A stretch of 64,000 nucleotides of DNA from Actinomycetota bacterium (GTDB lineage Bacteria; Actinomycetota; Actinomycetes; Propionibacteriales; Propionibacteriaceae), in contig JAIUOT010000049.1 in NCBI GenBank assembly GCA_020161015.1, forward strand, positions 1 through 64,000. Reading direction: 5' to 3'. Below the pieces are notes generated by a model. That model had not been told where the DNA came from and made no database searches. It was given only the letters and a program-made list of their open reading frames with translations. Of this stretch, positions 26,472-34,521 are shown one piece after another (the first letter of the stretch is position 1; the number at the start of each line of letters is the position of its first letter). The position numbers were made by a program, and so were the translations under genes.

Positions 26472-26509
26472 GCAACTCGTGCTGCCGGAATTCCGGTGGC
26501 GAGGGTTGC
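26472..26509. repeat. family A palindromic repeat, copy A2
   Basis: 38-bp palindromic core centred on GGAATTCC, with outer arms TTTGCTGCCGA on the left and TCGGCAGCGAA on the right and GTCCCG/GGGACGGG runs outside (total about 120 bp, 26430-26550). It lies just after terC in the convergent terC/rhomboid gap. Confidence 0.88.
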
Positions 26510-26616
26510 ACTCGGCAGCGAACGCAGCGGGTGGGACGGGTGGGACGGAGGCCGCTCGGCGGAGGCCAGCGGAACGACGGAGCCGGCGCGTCGTGGCGCC
26601 GTCCCAGGGACACCGC

Positions 26617-26644
26617 CTGCTGCCGATCGCACTCCTGCTGCTCA
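26617..26644. repeat. family A half element
   Basis: CTGCTGCCGATCGCA followed by CTCCTGCTGC repeats only the left half of a family A unit and then stops. It lies between full copies A2 and A3, suggesting a decayed or partly deleted copy. Confidence 0.65.
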
Positions 26645-26703
26645 GCTACTGACGGCGGCCGCGTCCCTCCTCGTCGCCCCGGCCGTGCCGTTTGCTGCCG
26701 ATC

Positions 26704-26741
26704 GCAACTCCTGCTGCCGGAATTCCGGTGGCGAGGGTTGC
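26704..26741. repeat. family A palindromic repeat, copy A3
   Basis: 38-bp core nearly identical to A2 (same GGAATTCC centre and GGCGAGGGTTGC right arm), flanked by GTTTGCTGCCG and TCGGCAGCGAAC, then CGGGTGGGACGG repeats to about 26790. It is closer to A2 than to the copies at 44 kb, suggesting local duplication. Confidence 0.88.
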
Positions 26742-26859
26742 ACTCGGCAGCGAACCCAGCGGGTGGGACGGCTGGGACGGGTGGGACGCGTGAGGGGCGC
26801 GGGCGGGCCGGGGGCCGGGGGCCGGGGGGCCGGGGGCGAGGGGCGCCGAGCGCGGGTCT

Positions 26860-27789
26860 TCAGGCCAGTTGCAGGGCCCGGACGACAATCAGCACGAGCA
26901 GGACGACGGCCAGGGCGGACATCCCCACGACCTGGAAGCGCCGGCGTGACTCCCGCGGCGCGTAGGCGATCAGGGCGGTGACGAGGGCGCCGGCGAGGAG
27001 CCCGCCGATGTGTCCCTGCCACGAGATGCCGGCGCCGATGAAGCTGTAGGCGAGGTTGACGCCGAGGAGGATCAGGATCGTCCGCACGTCGCCGTGCACC
27101 TTGTACGCGATCACCCCCAGCGCGCCGAGCAGCCCGAACACGATCCCGGACGCGCCGTTGGTCTGCGACTGCGGGTTCGACAGCCACATGACCGCCGCCG
27201 ATGCCCCGAGGGCGGAGAGCCCGCAGACCGCGAGGAACCGGCCGCGCCCGAGCACCTGTTCCAGGGACGGCCCGAGGAACCACAGGTTGATGAGGTTCAG
27301 GCCGATGTGGATCACGTCCACGTGGGTGAAGGCGCTGGTCACCACCTGCCAGAACCACCCGTCGGCGACGCCGGGCAGCCAGCGTCCGTCCGCCATCGCC
27401 TCGCAGACCGCGCGACCGGCGTCGGGGTAGAACGAGTCCGGCTGCGCCACCGAGCCGCAACGCCCGGCGGGCATCAGCGCGAGCGCGTCGAAGAGCCGGC
27501 TGTTGTAGCCGCCGGTGAGCAGGATGCCCACCCACACCACCACGTTGACCGCGATCAGGGTGAGCGTCGTGGCCTGCGGGTTCCGGGACCGTGTCCCGCC
27601 GTACACGCCCTCGTTCTGCCGGGTCTGGCGTGCGCCCGTCGCCACGCACTCCGGGCACTGGAAGCCGACCGCTGCGCTGATCATGCAGTCGCCGCAGATC
27701 GGGCGTCCGCACCGCTGGCACCGGATGTACGTCGGACGATCAGGGTGGCGGTAGCAGCCGTAGGCGGGCGGCTCCTGCGGCTGGCTCAT
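26860..27789 (-). CDS. rhomboid family intramembrane serine protease
   Basis: 309-aa membrane protease. Residues 12-48 form a B-box-like zinc finger (CYRHPDRPTYIRCQRCGRPICGDC then CPEC). The six-helix rhomboid core has HIGLNLINLWFLG (H161, N165), the catalytic Ser214 in NGASGIVFGLLG and His260 in WQGHIGG. It cleaves membrane proteins within or near the bilayer; substrates are unknown. ATG 27789 has TATCGT (27796-27801) 6 nt upstream. Zinc-finger-rhomboid fusions are common in actinobacteria. Confidence 0.93.
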   Translation of the reverse strand: MSQPQEPPAYGCYRHPDRPTYIRCQRCGRPICGDCMISAAVGFQCPECVATGARQTRQNEGVYGGTRSRNPQATTLTLIAVNVVVWVGILLTGGYNSRLFDALALMPAGRCGSVAQPDSFYPDAGRAVCEAMADGRWLPGVADGWFWQVVTSAFTHVDVIHIGLNLINLWFLGPSLEQVLGRGRFLAVCGLSALGASAAVMWLSNPQSQTNGASGIVFGLLGALGVIAYKVHGDVRTILILLGVNLAYSFIGAGISWQGHIGGLLAGALVTALIAYAPRESRRRFQVVGMSALAVVLLVLIVVRALQLA

Positions 27790-27795
27790 GCCCAG

Positions 27796-27801
27796 CACGA
27801 T
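27796..27801 (-). promoter_or_regulatory. leaderless-type -10 box of the rhomboid gene
   Basis: TATCGT on the minus strand ends 6 nt before ATG 27789. No Shine-Dalgarno is present. Confidence 0.65.
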
Positions 27802-27853
27802 ACCGGGGCGGCCAACGGACGCCGGCGCGGCGTCACCTCGGGCGGCCGCGCAA

Positions 27854-27859
27854 CATAAT
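27854..27859 (+). promoter_or_regulatory. leaderless-type -10 box of the patatin gene
   Basis: CATAAT (5 of 6 to TATAAT) ends 6 nt before ATG 27866. No Shine-Dalgarno is present. With the rhomboid box this makes a compact divergent promoter region of 76 nt. Confidence 0.7.
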
Positions 27860-27865
27860 GGACGC

Positions 27866-28879
27866 ATGAGCGGCAAGCGGGTGGCACTGGTCCTCGGCTC
27901 GGGCGGAGCGCGGGGCTACGCCCACATCGGCGCGATCCAGGTGCTGGCGGAGCGGGGCTACGAGGTCGTCGCCGTGGCCGGCAGCTCGATGGGCGCCCTC
28001 GTCGGCGGCCTCCTCGCCGCCGGCAAGCTGGAGGAGTACACCGAGTGGGTCACCAGCCTCTCCCAGCGCGACGTCCTCCGCCTGCTGGACCCGGCCCTCA
28101 CCGGGCCGGGGGCGATCCGGCTGGAACGCGTGCTCGCCCGCATGAGCGAGATCCTCGACGGCGCTCTCATCGAGGACCTGCCGATCCCCTACACGGCGGT
28201 GGCGACCGACATCGGTGCCCGCCGGGAGGTCTGGTTCACGTCCGGGCCGGTGGACGTGGCCATCCGCGCGTCCGTGGCCATCCCTGCGCTGATCACGCCG
28301 ATCATGGTCAACGGCCGGCTGCTGGTGGACGGCGGCGTCCTCAACCCGGTGCCGATGGACCCGGTGATCGGCGTGGACGCGGACCTGACCGTCGCGGTCA
28401 ACCTCAGCGGCGAGAAGGGCCGCCCCCCCGGGACTCCGACCAGGGAGAGCTCGGCCCAGCGACCCCCGACGGAGTGGCTCGACCGGTTCCTCAAGGGCGC
28501 GTCGGGGGTGTGGGAGAACGACTTCGTGGCCTCGATCCTCGCCCGGTTCGGCAAGGGCCACAACGCCGAGGACGACACGGCAGCGCCGGCCTTCGAGCCG
28601 CCGCCGCCGGGGCTGGGCATCGCCGACGTGACCGCCATGTCCCTGGACACGATGGGCGCGCTGATCACCCGCTACCGCCTCGCCGCGATGCCACCCGACG
28701 TGCTGGTGAGCGTCCCGGGGGACGCGGCCAAGGCCATGGAGTTCCACCGGGCAGAGGAGCTCATCGCGCTCGGCCGGACCCTCACCGAGGCCGCGCTCGA
28801 CGAGGCACGGCGGGACGGCCTCGACGAGGCGGGAGCCGTCCCCGCACTCGAGTCGGCGCCGGTGGGCGACGTGCCCTGA
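27866..28879 (+). CDS. patatin-like phospholipase (RssA/NTE type)
   Basis: 337-aa serine hydrolase. Oxyanion loop GSGGARG (11-17), nucleophile Ser41 in AGSSMGALVGG and catalytic Asp155 in VDGGVLNPVP make a complete Ser-Asp dyad. The fold is the RssA/NTE subgroup; the C-terminal 150 residues include a charged, probably flexible insert (about 185-240). Probably a cytoplasmic or membrane-associated esterase. Expressed divergently from the rhomboid gene. Confidence 0.9.
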   Translation: MSGKRVALVLGSGGARGYAHIGAIQVLAERGYEVVAVAGSSMGALVGGLLAAGKLEEYTEWVTSLSQRDVLRLLDPALTGPGAIRLERVLARMSEILDGALIEDLPIPYTAVATDIGARREVWFTSGPVDVAIRASVAIPALITPIMVNGRLLVDGGVLNPVPMDPVIGVDADLTVAVNLSGEKGRPPGTPTRESSAQRPPTEWLDRFLKGASGVWENDFVASILARFGKGHNAEDDTAAPAFEPPPPGLGIADVTAMSLDTMGALITRYRLAAMPPDVLVSVPGDAAKAMEFHRAEELIALGRTLTEAALDEARRDGLDEAGAVPALESAPVGDVP

Positions 28880-28919
28880 CCTGTCGGCGCGGACGCGCCG
28901 TGCTGTGCCGTCCGAGGGC

Positions 28920-29627
28920 TCAGGCGGCGCCCACGTCGTGCAGGTGGTGGCGCAGGTCGTGGAGCATGTAGCGGCCGAGGGTGTCGAGGGTGAAGGCAGA
29001 ACCGTTGCTGCGGGTGCCGGGACGCGACCACTCGTGCTCGGCCACGTCCGTCCAGCCGGCGGCGTTCTCCTGTGCGGCGTCGGCGATCTCCGACGACACC
29101 GTCGCCGGGTCCTGCTCCCAGTAGCGCTCCTCCAGGGCGGTCGCGTCCTGGTCCCAGTTCGGGAACACCGGGTTGTCCTGGGTGCGGATGAGCGTCGCGC
29201 GCCCGGTGAAGATGCGCAGCACGTCCCGCACGTGGCACCCGTACTCCAGCGGTGACCACACCTGCGCTGCGGGGCGGGTGGCGACGTCCGGGCGCGCGAG
29301 CACCTGCGCCCAGGCCGACGTCGACTCGAGCACGAGCCGGGGCAGGTCGTGGGCATCCACCGACGCGGCGGTGTAGCCGCACTCGGGGCACGCGCGGTCG
29401 AGGACGAACGTCCAGTCCTTGTCGTCCGGTTCGGGGGCCTTCGGCGTCTGCATCGGCTCAGGATAGGCACGCGACGGCATGCGCAACACCACCTGACCGG
29501 AGTCGAGGTCGAGGGGTTGCGGACCCGTCCCGCCCTTGTCGGCCTCGACCACGAGCATCTTCTCGAGGTCCTTCTGCTCGCGGGTGTGCCGCAGGCCGGG
29601 GTTGAACAGCTCGAAGAAGTCGCTCAT
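28920..29627 (-). CDS. DUF6191–DinB-like fusion protein
   Basis: 235-aa protein that appears to join two usually separate small proteins. Residues 1-55 (FNPGLRHTREQKDLEKMLV, GGTGPQPLDLDSGQVVLR) match DUF6191. From about residue 58 (MQTPKAPEPDDKDWTFVLDR, CPECGY) begins a DinB-superfamily four-helix domain with putative metal histidines (EYGCHVRDV, HDLRHHLHDVG). DinB-like enzymes include mycothiol- and bacillithiol-dependent transferases, which fits the mycothiol genes in this window, but the reaction is unknown. An internal ATG lies at the domain junction. Confidence 0.75.
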   Translation of the reverse strand: MSDFFELFNPGLRHTREQKDLEKMLVVEADKGGTGPQPLDLDSGQVVLRMPSRAYPEPMQTPKAPEPDDKDWTFVLDRACPECGYTAASVDAHDLPRLVLESTSAWAQVLARPDVATRPAAQVWSPLEYGCHVRDVLRIFTGRATLIRTQDNPVFPNWDQDATALEERYWEQDPATVSSEIADAAQENAAGWTDVAEHEWSRPGTRSNGSAFTLDTLGRYMLHDLRHHLHDVGAA

Positions 29628-29634
29628 GCCCGTT

Positions 29635-30162
29635 TCAACGCTGGACGAGCTCGGCAAACTCCGCCACGCGGTGCAGCGCGATGCCCTCGCGCTGCTCGTC
29701 CGCCAGCTGGTGGTGCGAGCTGGGCGAGATCATCAGCAGCGGCGTCATGCCGGGGTCGCGGGTGTAGATCGTGATCTGGAGGCCGCGCGTGGGCTGTTCG
29801 TAGGGCAGTTCCGTGGCCAGCCGTCCACTGAGCGGGGCCGAGGCCGCCCGGTTCGGGTCGCTCCAGGTGTGGGCGATCGCTGCCATCGAGGCCTCGTCCA
29901 CCTCGACCCAGACCGACCACACGAAGACGTCCGGCTCGGGCAGGGTGACGGGCAGCTGGATGTGGCCGCGGATGAAGTGCCGCGTCTCGCCGCGGAACGG
30001 CATGATGCACACGTCGGGGGTCAGCTCGGCCTCCAGGCGCTCGCCCGCCGTGACCGACATCCAGTCGTCCGGGGCGGAGGTGCCGAGCACCCGGGACAGG
30101 TCGCGATGGACCTGCCGGCACACCTCGCAAGGCATACCCGTACCCCCAATGACCGGGACCAT
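29635..30162 (-). CDS. DUF2199 family protein
   Basis: 175-aa protein with CEVC near the N-terminus, DVCIMPFRGETRHFIRGHIQLPV, FVWSVWVEVDEASMAAIAHTW and a final LQITIYTRDPGMTPLLMISPSSHHQLADEQREGI, matching DUF2199. The CxxC may bind metal. Function is unknown. ATG 30162 has GGAGG 9 nt upstream; an ATG at 30135 is the alternative. Its stop is 7 nt before the next gene's start, so it forms an operon with the DUF6191–DinB gene. Confidence 0.75.
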   Translation of the reverse strand: MVPVIGGTGMPCEVCRQVHRDLSRVLGTSAPDDWMSVTAGERLEAELTPDVCIMPFRGETRHFIRGHIQLPVTLPEPDVFVWSVWVEVDEASMAAIAHTWSDPNRAASAPLSGRLATELPYEQPTRGLQITIYTRDPGMTPLLMISPSSHHQLADEQREGIALHRVAEFAELVQR

Positions 30163-30349
30163 GGGGCCAATCCTCCACCCCGGGGAGGCGTCGCGTGGCG
30201 AAAGCCTCGAATTGTTACCCGTGGGACCGCGTGGCCTCTGGCGGGTCGGCGTGTGGGATTGCCTGCCACGTCCGGAGCGCTCCCACAGAGCCCGCCCAGG
30301 TCGCGGGCCGGATCGCGGCCGACCGCCGGCGCGGGTTAGGTTGGCAACC

Positions 30350-31861
30350 ATGCAGCTGGGCGTCGACTTCGGAACCACCCGCACCCTGGTCGCGCGCGCC
30401 GACCGGGGCAACTACCCGGTGGTCGCCTTCCTCGACACCGACGGGGACGCCCAGGAGTACTTCCCGTCCCTGGTCGCACTGCGCGGCTCCCGGCTCGTCC
30501 ACGGCTTCGAAGCCGTCGCCGCCGTGCGGGACGGAGCGCCGCACGTGCGCTCGGTCAAGCGACTGCTCGGGCAGCCGTCCGCCACCGCCACCACGCCCGT
30601 GGTGATCGGGACGAGGACCTTCGGGCTCCTCGAGGTGCTCACCGGGTACCTGACCGCGCTGCGGACGGCGCTGGGCAACGCGTCCAACATCGCCGGGGAG
30701 TTCCGTGCCGCCACGAGCCGCCGGACGGTGGTGTCGGTGCCCGCCCACGCGCACGGGGCGCAGCGCTTCCTGACGCTCGAGGCGTTCCGCCAGGCGGGCT
30801 TCGACGTGGCCGGGCTGGTGAACGAGCCGTCCGCCGCCGGCTTCGAGTACAGCCACCGGCAGGGGCGGACGCTGACCTCCCGACGCAACCAGGTGCTCGT
30901 CTACGACCTGGGCGGGGGCACCTTCGACGCGTCCCTGGTGGAGGTGGCCGGGACCCGGCACGACGTGGTGGGCTCGGTCGGGGTGAACCGCCTCGGCGGC
31001 GACGACTTCGACCAGGTGCTCGCCGAGCTGGCGCTGGAGGCCGCGGGACGGCCGTCCGTGCCCGCCGCGGAGCGCGCCGCCCTGCTGGAGGAGTGCCGGG
31101 AGGCGAAGGAGCGGCTCAGCCCGCAGTCCAAGCGGATCACCGTCGAGGTCGCCGGCGCCCCGGTGACGGTGTCGGTCGCCGACTTCTACGCTGCGACGGA
31201 GGGTCTCGTGCTGGCCAGCCTGGAGGCGATGGCGCCGCTGGTGTCCGAGCTGGCGGACGAGATCGACCAGCTGAGCGGCCAGGTGGCCGGCATCTACCTC
31301 GTGGGGGGTGGCAGCGGCCTGCCGCTCGTGCCGCGGCTGCTGCGCGAACGGTTCGGACGCCGGGTGCACCGCTCGCCGTACCCGGCGGCGTCCACGGCCA
31401 TCGGGCTGGCGATCGCCGCGGACCCGGCGTCCGGCTACTCGCTGACCGACCGCCTCTGGCGGGGCTTCGGCGTGTTCCGCGAGCTCGACCGGGGCAGGGC
31501 CATCGGGTTCGACCAGCTCGTCGACCGCAATACCGCGCTGCCTGCGCACGGCGAGCTGGTGGTGACCCGGCGCTACCGGGCCGTCCACAACGTCGGCTGG
31601 TACCGGTTCGTCGAGTACGCGGACGTGGACGCCGCCGGCGAGCCGAGCGGCGACCTGGCGCCCATCGCCGAGGTCCGGTTCCCCTTCGACCCGTCGCTCC
31701 AGGGGCGCGCACGGCTCGACCACGTTCCGGTGGAGCGCTGGGGACACGGTCCGACCGTCGAGGAGGCCTACCGGATCGACCCGAACGGCATCGTCAGCGT
31801 CCGCATCACCGACACCTCGACGGGCTACAGCCAGGTCTACGGCCTGGGCAGCGGCAGCTGA
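30350..31861 (+). CDS. Hsp70-family (DnaK-like) ATPase with atypical C-terminus
   Basis: 503-aa protein. Actin/Hsp70 nucleotide-binding motifs are clear: GVDFGTTRTLVA (phosphate 1), VYDLGGGTFDASLVEV (phosphate 2), VNEPSAAGFEYS and YLVGGGSGLPLVPRLLRERFG (adenosine). After about residue 355 it departs from DnaK: no typical substrate-binding beta-sandwich or lid, and the protein is over 100 aa shorter. ATG 30350 follows TAGGTT (30337-30342) by 7 nt. No DnaJ or GrpE genes are nearby. Client unknown. Confidence 0.85.
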   Translation: MQLGVDFGTTRTLVARADRGNYPVVAFLDTDGDAQEYFPSLVALRGSRLVHGFEAVAAVRDGAPHVRSVKRLLGQPSATATTPVVIGTRTFGLLEVLTGYLTALRTALGNASNIAGEFRAATSRRTVVSVPAHAHGAQRFLTLEAFRQAGFDVAGLVNEPSAAGFEYSHRQGRTLTSRRNQVLVYDLGGGTFDASLVEVAGTRHDVVGSVGVNRLGGDDFDQVLAELALEAAGRPSVPAAERAALLEECREAKERLSPQSKRITVEVAGAPVTVSVADFYAATEGLVLASLEAMAPLVSELADEIDQLSGQVAGIYLVGGGSGLPLVPRLLRERFGRRVHRSPYPAASTAIGLAIAADPASGYSLTDRLWRGFGVFRELDRGRAIGFDQLVDRNTALPAHGELVVTRRYRAVHNVGWYRFVEYADVDAAGEPSGDLAPIAEVRFPFDPSLQGRARLDHVPVERWGHGPTVEEAYRIDPNGIVSVRITDTSTGYSQVYGLGSGS

Positions 31862-31989
31862 CCGCTCCGCCGGCGACCCGCTCCGCCGGTCCCCCGTGCG
31901 GCCAGACCACGCTCCGCCGGCGCCCCCGGCCAGACCCCCCCTTCGTCGGCGCCCCCCGCCAGACCCGCTCCGCCAGACCCCGCTCACCA

Positions 31990-32150
31990 TCGAGGGCCAG
32001 CGTTATGGCCGAGGGCTCGTGCACAGGTGCTGGCCCTCGACGCCAAGGCTGGCCCTCGACGCTGGAGGCTGGCCCTCGCTTGGGAAGGCTGGCGCTCACG
32101 CGGGAAGGGCCCTCGCGTGGGAAGGCTGGCCCTCGCGTGGGGACGCTGGC
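31990..32150. repeat. family B repeat cluster B3 (tandem units)
   Basis: One rightward CGAGGGCCAGC unit, a decayed CGAGGGCTCG, then five to six leftward GCTGGCCCTCG units every 19-20 bp with varied spacers. It is between the convergent Hsp70-like and GH65 genes. Preceding bases 31862-31989 hold imperfect CGCTCCGCCGG repeats and nothing coding. Confidence 0.82.
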
Positions 32151-32175
32151 TGACGGCGGCGGACGGGTCGCCGGA

Positions 32176-34362
32176 TCAGGGGAGCTCGACGACGTGGCGG
32201 GCGCCGCGGTGGCGGAAGGTGAACGTCAGGCGGGTCCACTCCGGCGGCAGTGCGGGGTGGACCTCCCAGCCGTCGCGGGTGAGGGTGAGGCCGGCGAACC
32301 CGAAGACGACGGCCTGCCACAGGCCACCGGCGGACGCGCCGTGGATGCCGTCCGACGCGTTGCCCCGCACGTCCTCGAGGTCGGCGCGGGCTGCCCGCAG
32401 GAAGTGCGTGTACGCCGTCGCCGGCTCGCCGGCCCGGGCCGCCACCGCGGCGCTGACCGCCGGCCCCAGGCTCGAGCCGTGCTCGTGGTCGGTGCGCACG
32501 TCGTAGTACGCGACGTTCGCCCGCAGCGACTCCTGGTCGAACAGCCGTGGCAGCTGGAACGCCAGCATGAGCACGTCCGGTTGCTTGATGTTGCGCGTGT
32601 GCTGGACGCCCTCGATGCCCAGCAGCGACTGCATGGACGCCGACCGGGACGGGTTGCGCAGCCGCGCCAGGTCCACGTCCGCCAGGTCGAAGTAGCCGGC
32701 GAACTGCTCGATGACGCCCCCCTCCACGCGTCCGCGGACGATCCCCGCAGCCACGCTCGCCCACCGCTCCCGCTCCGCAGCGTCGATGCCGAGGGACGCG
32801 GCCAGGGCCGCCGCCCGCCCGGGCACCGTCCGCTCCAGCCAGACCAGAACCCGCTCGGCCGTCGACAGGTGCCAGGCGGCCAGCGCGTTGGTGTAGGCGT
32901 TGTCGTCGACGTGCTCGTGGTACTCGTCGGGCCCGATCACGTCCCGGTAGTGGAAGCCGCCCGCGTCGTCCGGCTCGGCGCGCGAGGCCCAGTAGCGGGC
33001 GCCGTCCAGCAGCAGCTCTGCCCCCTCGCGGCGCAGGAACTCGTCGTCGCCGGTGGCCCGCCAGTACTGCATCACCGCCAGGGCGATGTCCGCGGTGATG
33101 TGCAGTTCGAGGTCGCCGGTCCAGATGCGGACGCGGCTGGCCGGGTCGGCCGGGTCCTCCAGCCACGGCGGGGTCACCTCCTGGCCCGTCCCTGCGCTCT
33201 CCCACGGGAACTGCGCGCCGGCGAACCCCCCGGCGGCGGCCTTCGCGCGCGCGCCGGCGAGGCGCCGGTGGCGGTAGGCGAGCATGTTGCGGGCCACGTC
33301 GGGCTGGGTGAAGGTGAAGAACGGCAGCATGAACGACTCGGTGTCCCAGAACACGTGGTGGCGGTACCCGTAGCCGGACAGGCCCTTCGCGCCGATGCTC
33401 GCGTCCTCGGTGAACCGCGGGGCGGCGCACACCAGCTGGAACAGGTTGAAGCGCACGGCGAGCTGCGCCTCCGGGTCGCCGTCGATCTCGATGTCGCTGT
33501 CGGCCCAGACCTGGCCCCATGCCGCGCCGGAGGCGGCCAGGGCCGAGGCCCAGCCCAGCCCGCCCAGGCGCTCGGACACCTCGCGGGCCATCGCCAGGGG
33601 CAGCTCGGTGTCCAGGCCGGGCACGATCCCGACCGAGCGCACGATCTCGACCGGCTCGCCGGCGCGCAGCCGCAGCCGGTAGTCCCCGGACGGCGCGCCG
33701 TCCGCGTCGCCCGGGGTGAACGCCGCGGGCTGGGACACCGTCGTCCGGACGACGACCGCCACGGGGATCCCGGTCGCCCGGGTGACCGTGACCAGCGTGA
33801 TGCCGTCCTCGCTCGCCGACTGGCCGACAAGGCGCCAGTGCAGCAGCCCGGTGTTCTCGACGTGCATGCTCGCCCCGACCCGCACCCGGAGGTCGGCCTC
33901 GCCCCCGGCCAGGCGGACGGTGGTGCGCAGCATCGCGCCGTGGGGCTCGACGAGGCTGATGAACCGCTCGTGCCGGACCGCCAGCTCCGCATCCGCGTCG
34001 GCCGGCCAGGCGAACTCGCGCGCCAGCAGCCCGCTGCGCAGGTCGAGCACCTGGCGTCCTGACGCGCCCTCCTCCTCGCGCACGCGGCGGCCGTCCAGCC
34101 ACAGGTCGAGGCCCCACCAGCGGGGCAGGCATGCCAGCTCGGTGGCGTGGACGGGCATGTCGTCCCACACCCGGTGCATGAACGAGCCGGCCAGCTCCTG
34201 CGGGTGCCCCTCCTCCAGCGAGCCGCGCAGGCTGAGGTTGCCGTTGCCGATCGTGAAGACGGTCTCACGGTGGCTGAGACGGCCGGGATCGGTGTCGGTG
34301 GACGACACCTGCCAGCCGGCGGCGTCGGTGCCGGTCAGGGCGACGGGACGGCTACCGGTCAT
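32176..34362 (-). CDS. glycoside hydrolase family 65 phosphorylase
   Basis: 728-aa enzyme that phosphorolyses an alpha-glucosyl disaccharide (maltose, trehalose, kojibiose or similar) to beta-glucose-1-phosphate and sugar. The (alpha/alpha)6 catalytic domain has GYGYRHHVFWDTESFMLPFF and the general acid Glu (about residue 480) in GPDEYHEHVDDNAYTN; KQPDVLMLAF and SSLGPAVSAAVAA complete the family pattern. Substrate specificity is not readable. GGGAG precedes ATG. It is divergent from a LacI regulator that probably represses it. Confidence 0.9.
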   Translation of the reverse strand: MTGSRPVALTGTDAAGWQVSSTDTDPGRLSHRETVFTIGNGNLSLRGSLEEGHPQELAGSFMHRVWDDMPVHATELACLPRWWGLDLWLDGRRVREEEGASGRQVLDLRSGLLAREFAWPADADAELAVRHERFISLVEPHGAMLRTTVRLAGGEADLRVRVGASMHVENTGLLHWRLVGQSASEDGITLVTVTRATGIPVAVVVRTTVSQPAAFTPGDADGAPSGDYRLRLRAGEPVEIVRSVGIVPGLDTELPLAMAREVSERLGGLGWASALAASGAAWGQVWADSDIEIDGDPEAQLAVRFNLFQLVCAAPRFTEDASIGAKGLSGYGYRHHVFWDTESFMLPFFTFTQPDVARNMLAYRHRRLAGARAKAAAGGFAGAQFPWESAGTGQEVTPPWLEDPADPASRVRIWTGDLELHITADIALAVMQYWRATGDDEFLRREGAELLLDGARYWASRAEPDDAGGFHYRDVIGPDEYHEHVDDNAYTNALAAWHLSTAERVLVWLERTVPGRAAALAASLGIDAAERERWASVAAGIVRGRVEGGVIEQFAGYFDLADVDLARLRNPSRSASMQSLLGIEGVQHTRNIKQPDVLMLAFQLPRLFDQESLRANVAYYDVRTDHEHGSSLGPAVSAAVAARAGEPATAYTHFLRAARADLEDVRGNASDGIHGASAGGLWQAVVFGFAGLTLTRDGWEVHPALPPEWTRLTFTFRHRGARHVVELP

Positions 34363-34404
34363 TGCTCACTCCCAGGGGTCGGGCCCAGCGCGGGCACAGC
34401 GGGC

Positions 34405-34418
34405 TGGCAACGTCTCCA
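34405..34418. promoter_or_regulatory. LacI-type operator candidate
   Basis: TGGCAACGTCTCCA is an imperfect palindrome around a central CG (5 of 7 positions symmetric), the classic LacI/GalR architecture. It lies between the divergent GH65 and lacI-family genes, 43 nt upstream of the GH65 ATG. Confidence 0.5.
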
Positions 34419-34445
34419 CCGATGAAACCAGCCCCGCGGGCCCGC

Positions 34446-34476
34446 TTGACGAAGGACTCGCCGGGATGGTGATACT
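34446..34476 (+). promoter_or_regulatory. promoter of the LacI-family gene
   Basis: TTGACG (34446-34451) and GATACT (34471-34476) with a 19-nt spacer, about 45 nt upstream of the LacI-family ATG. Confidence 0.5.
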
Positions 34477-34521
34477 GGCGGGCGCCCGGGGTGCCGGGCG
34501 CGCGAGACGGAGGGCCGGCCG

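Noticed and set aside
31990-32150. Possible CRISPR array from regular 20-bp repeats
   Set aside because: Units are 10-11 bp with 9-bp gaps, change orientation within clusters, have no unique spacers of 30 bp or more, and no cas genes are present.
31093-34062. 989-aa plus-strand frame crossing the Hsp70-like end, family B repeat and GH65 gene
   Set aside because: It runs antisense to the GH65 catalytic motifs, spans repeats, and has no protein-like composition.
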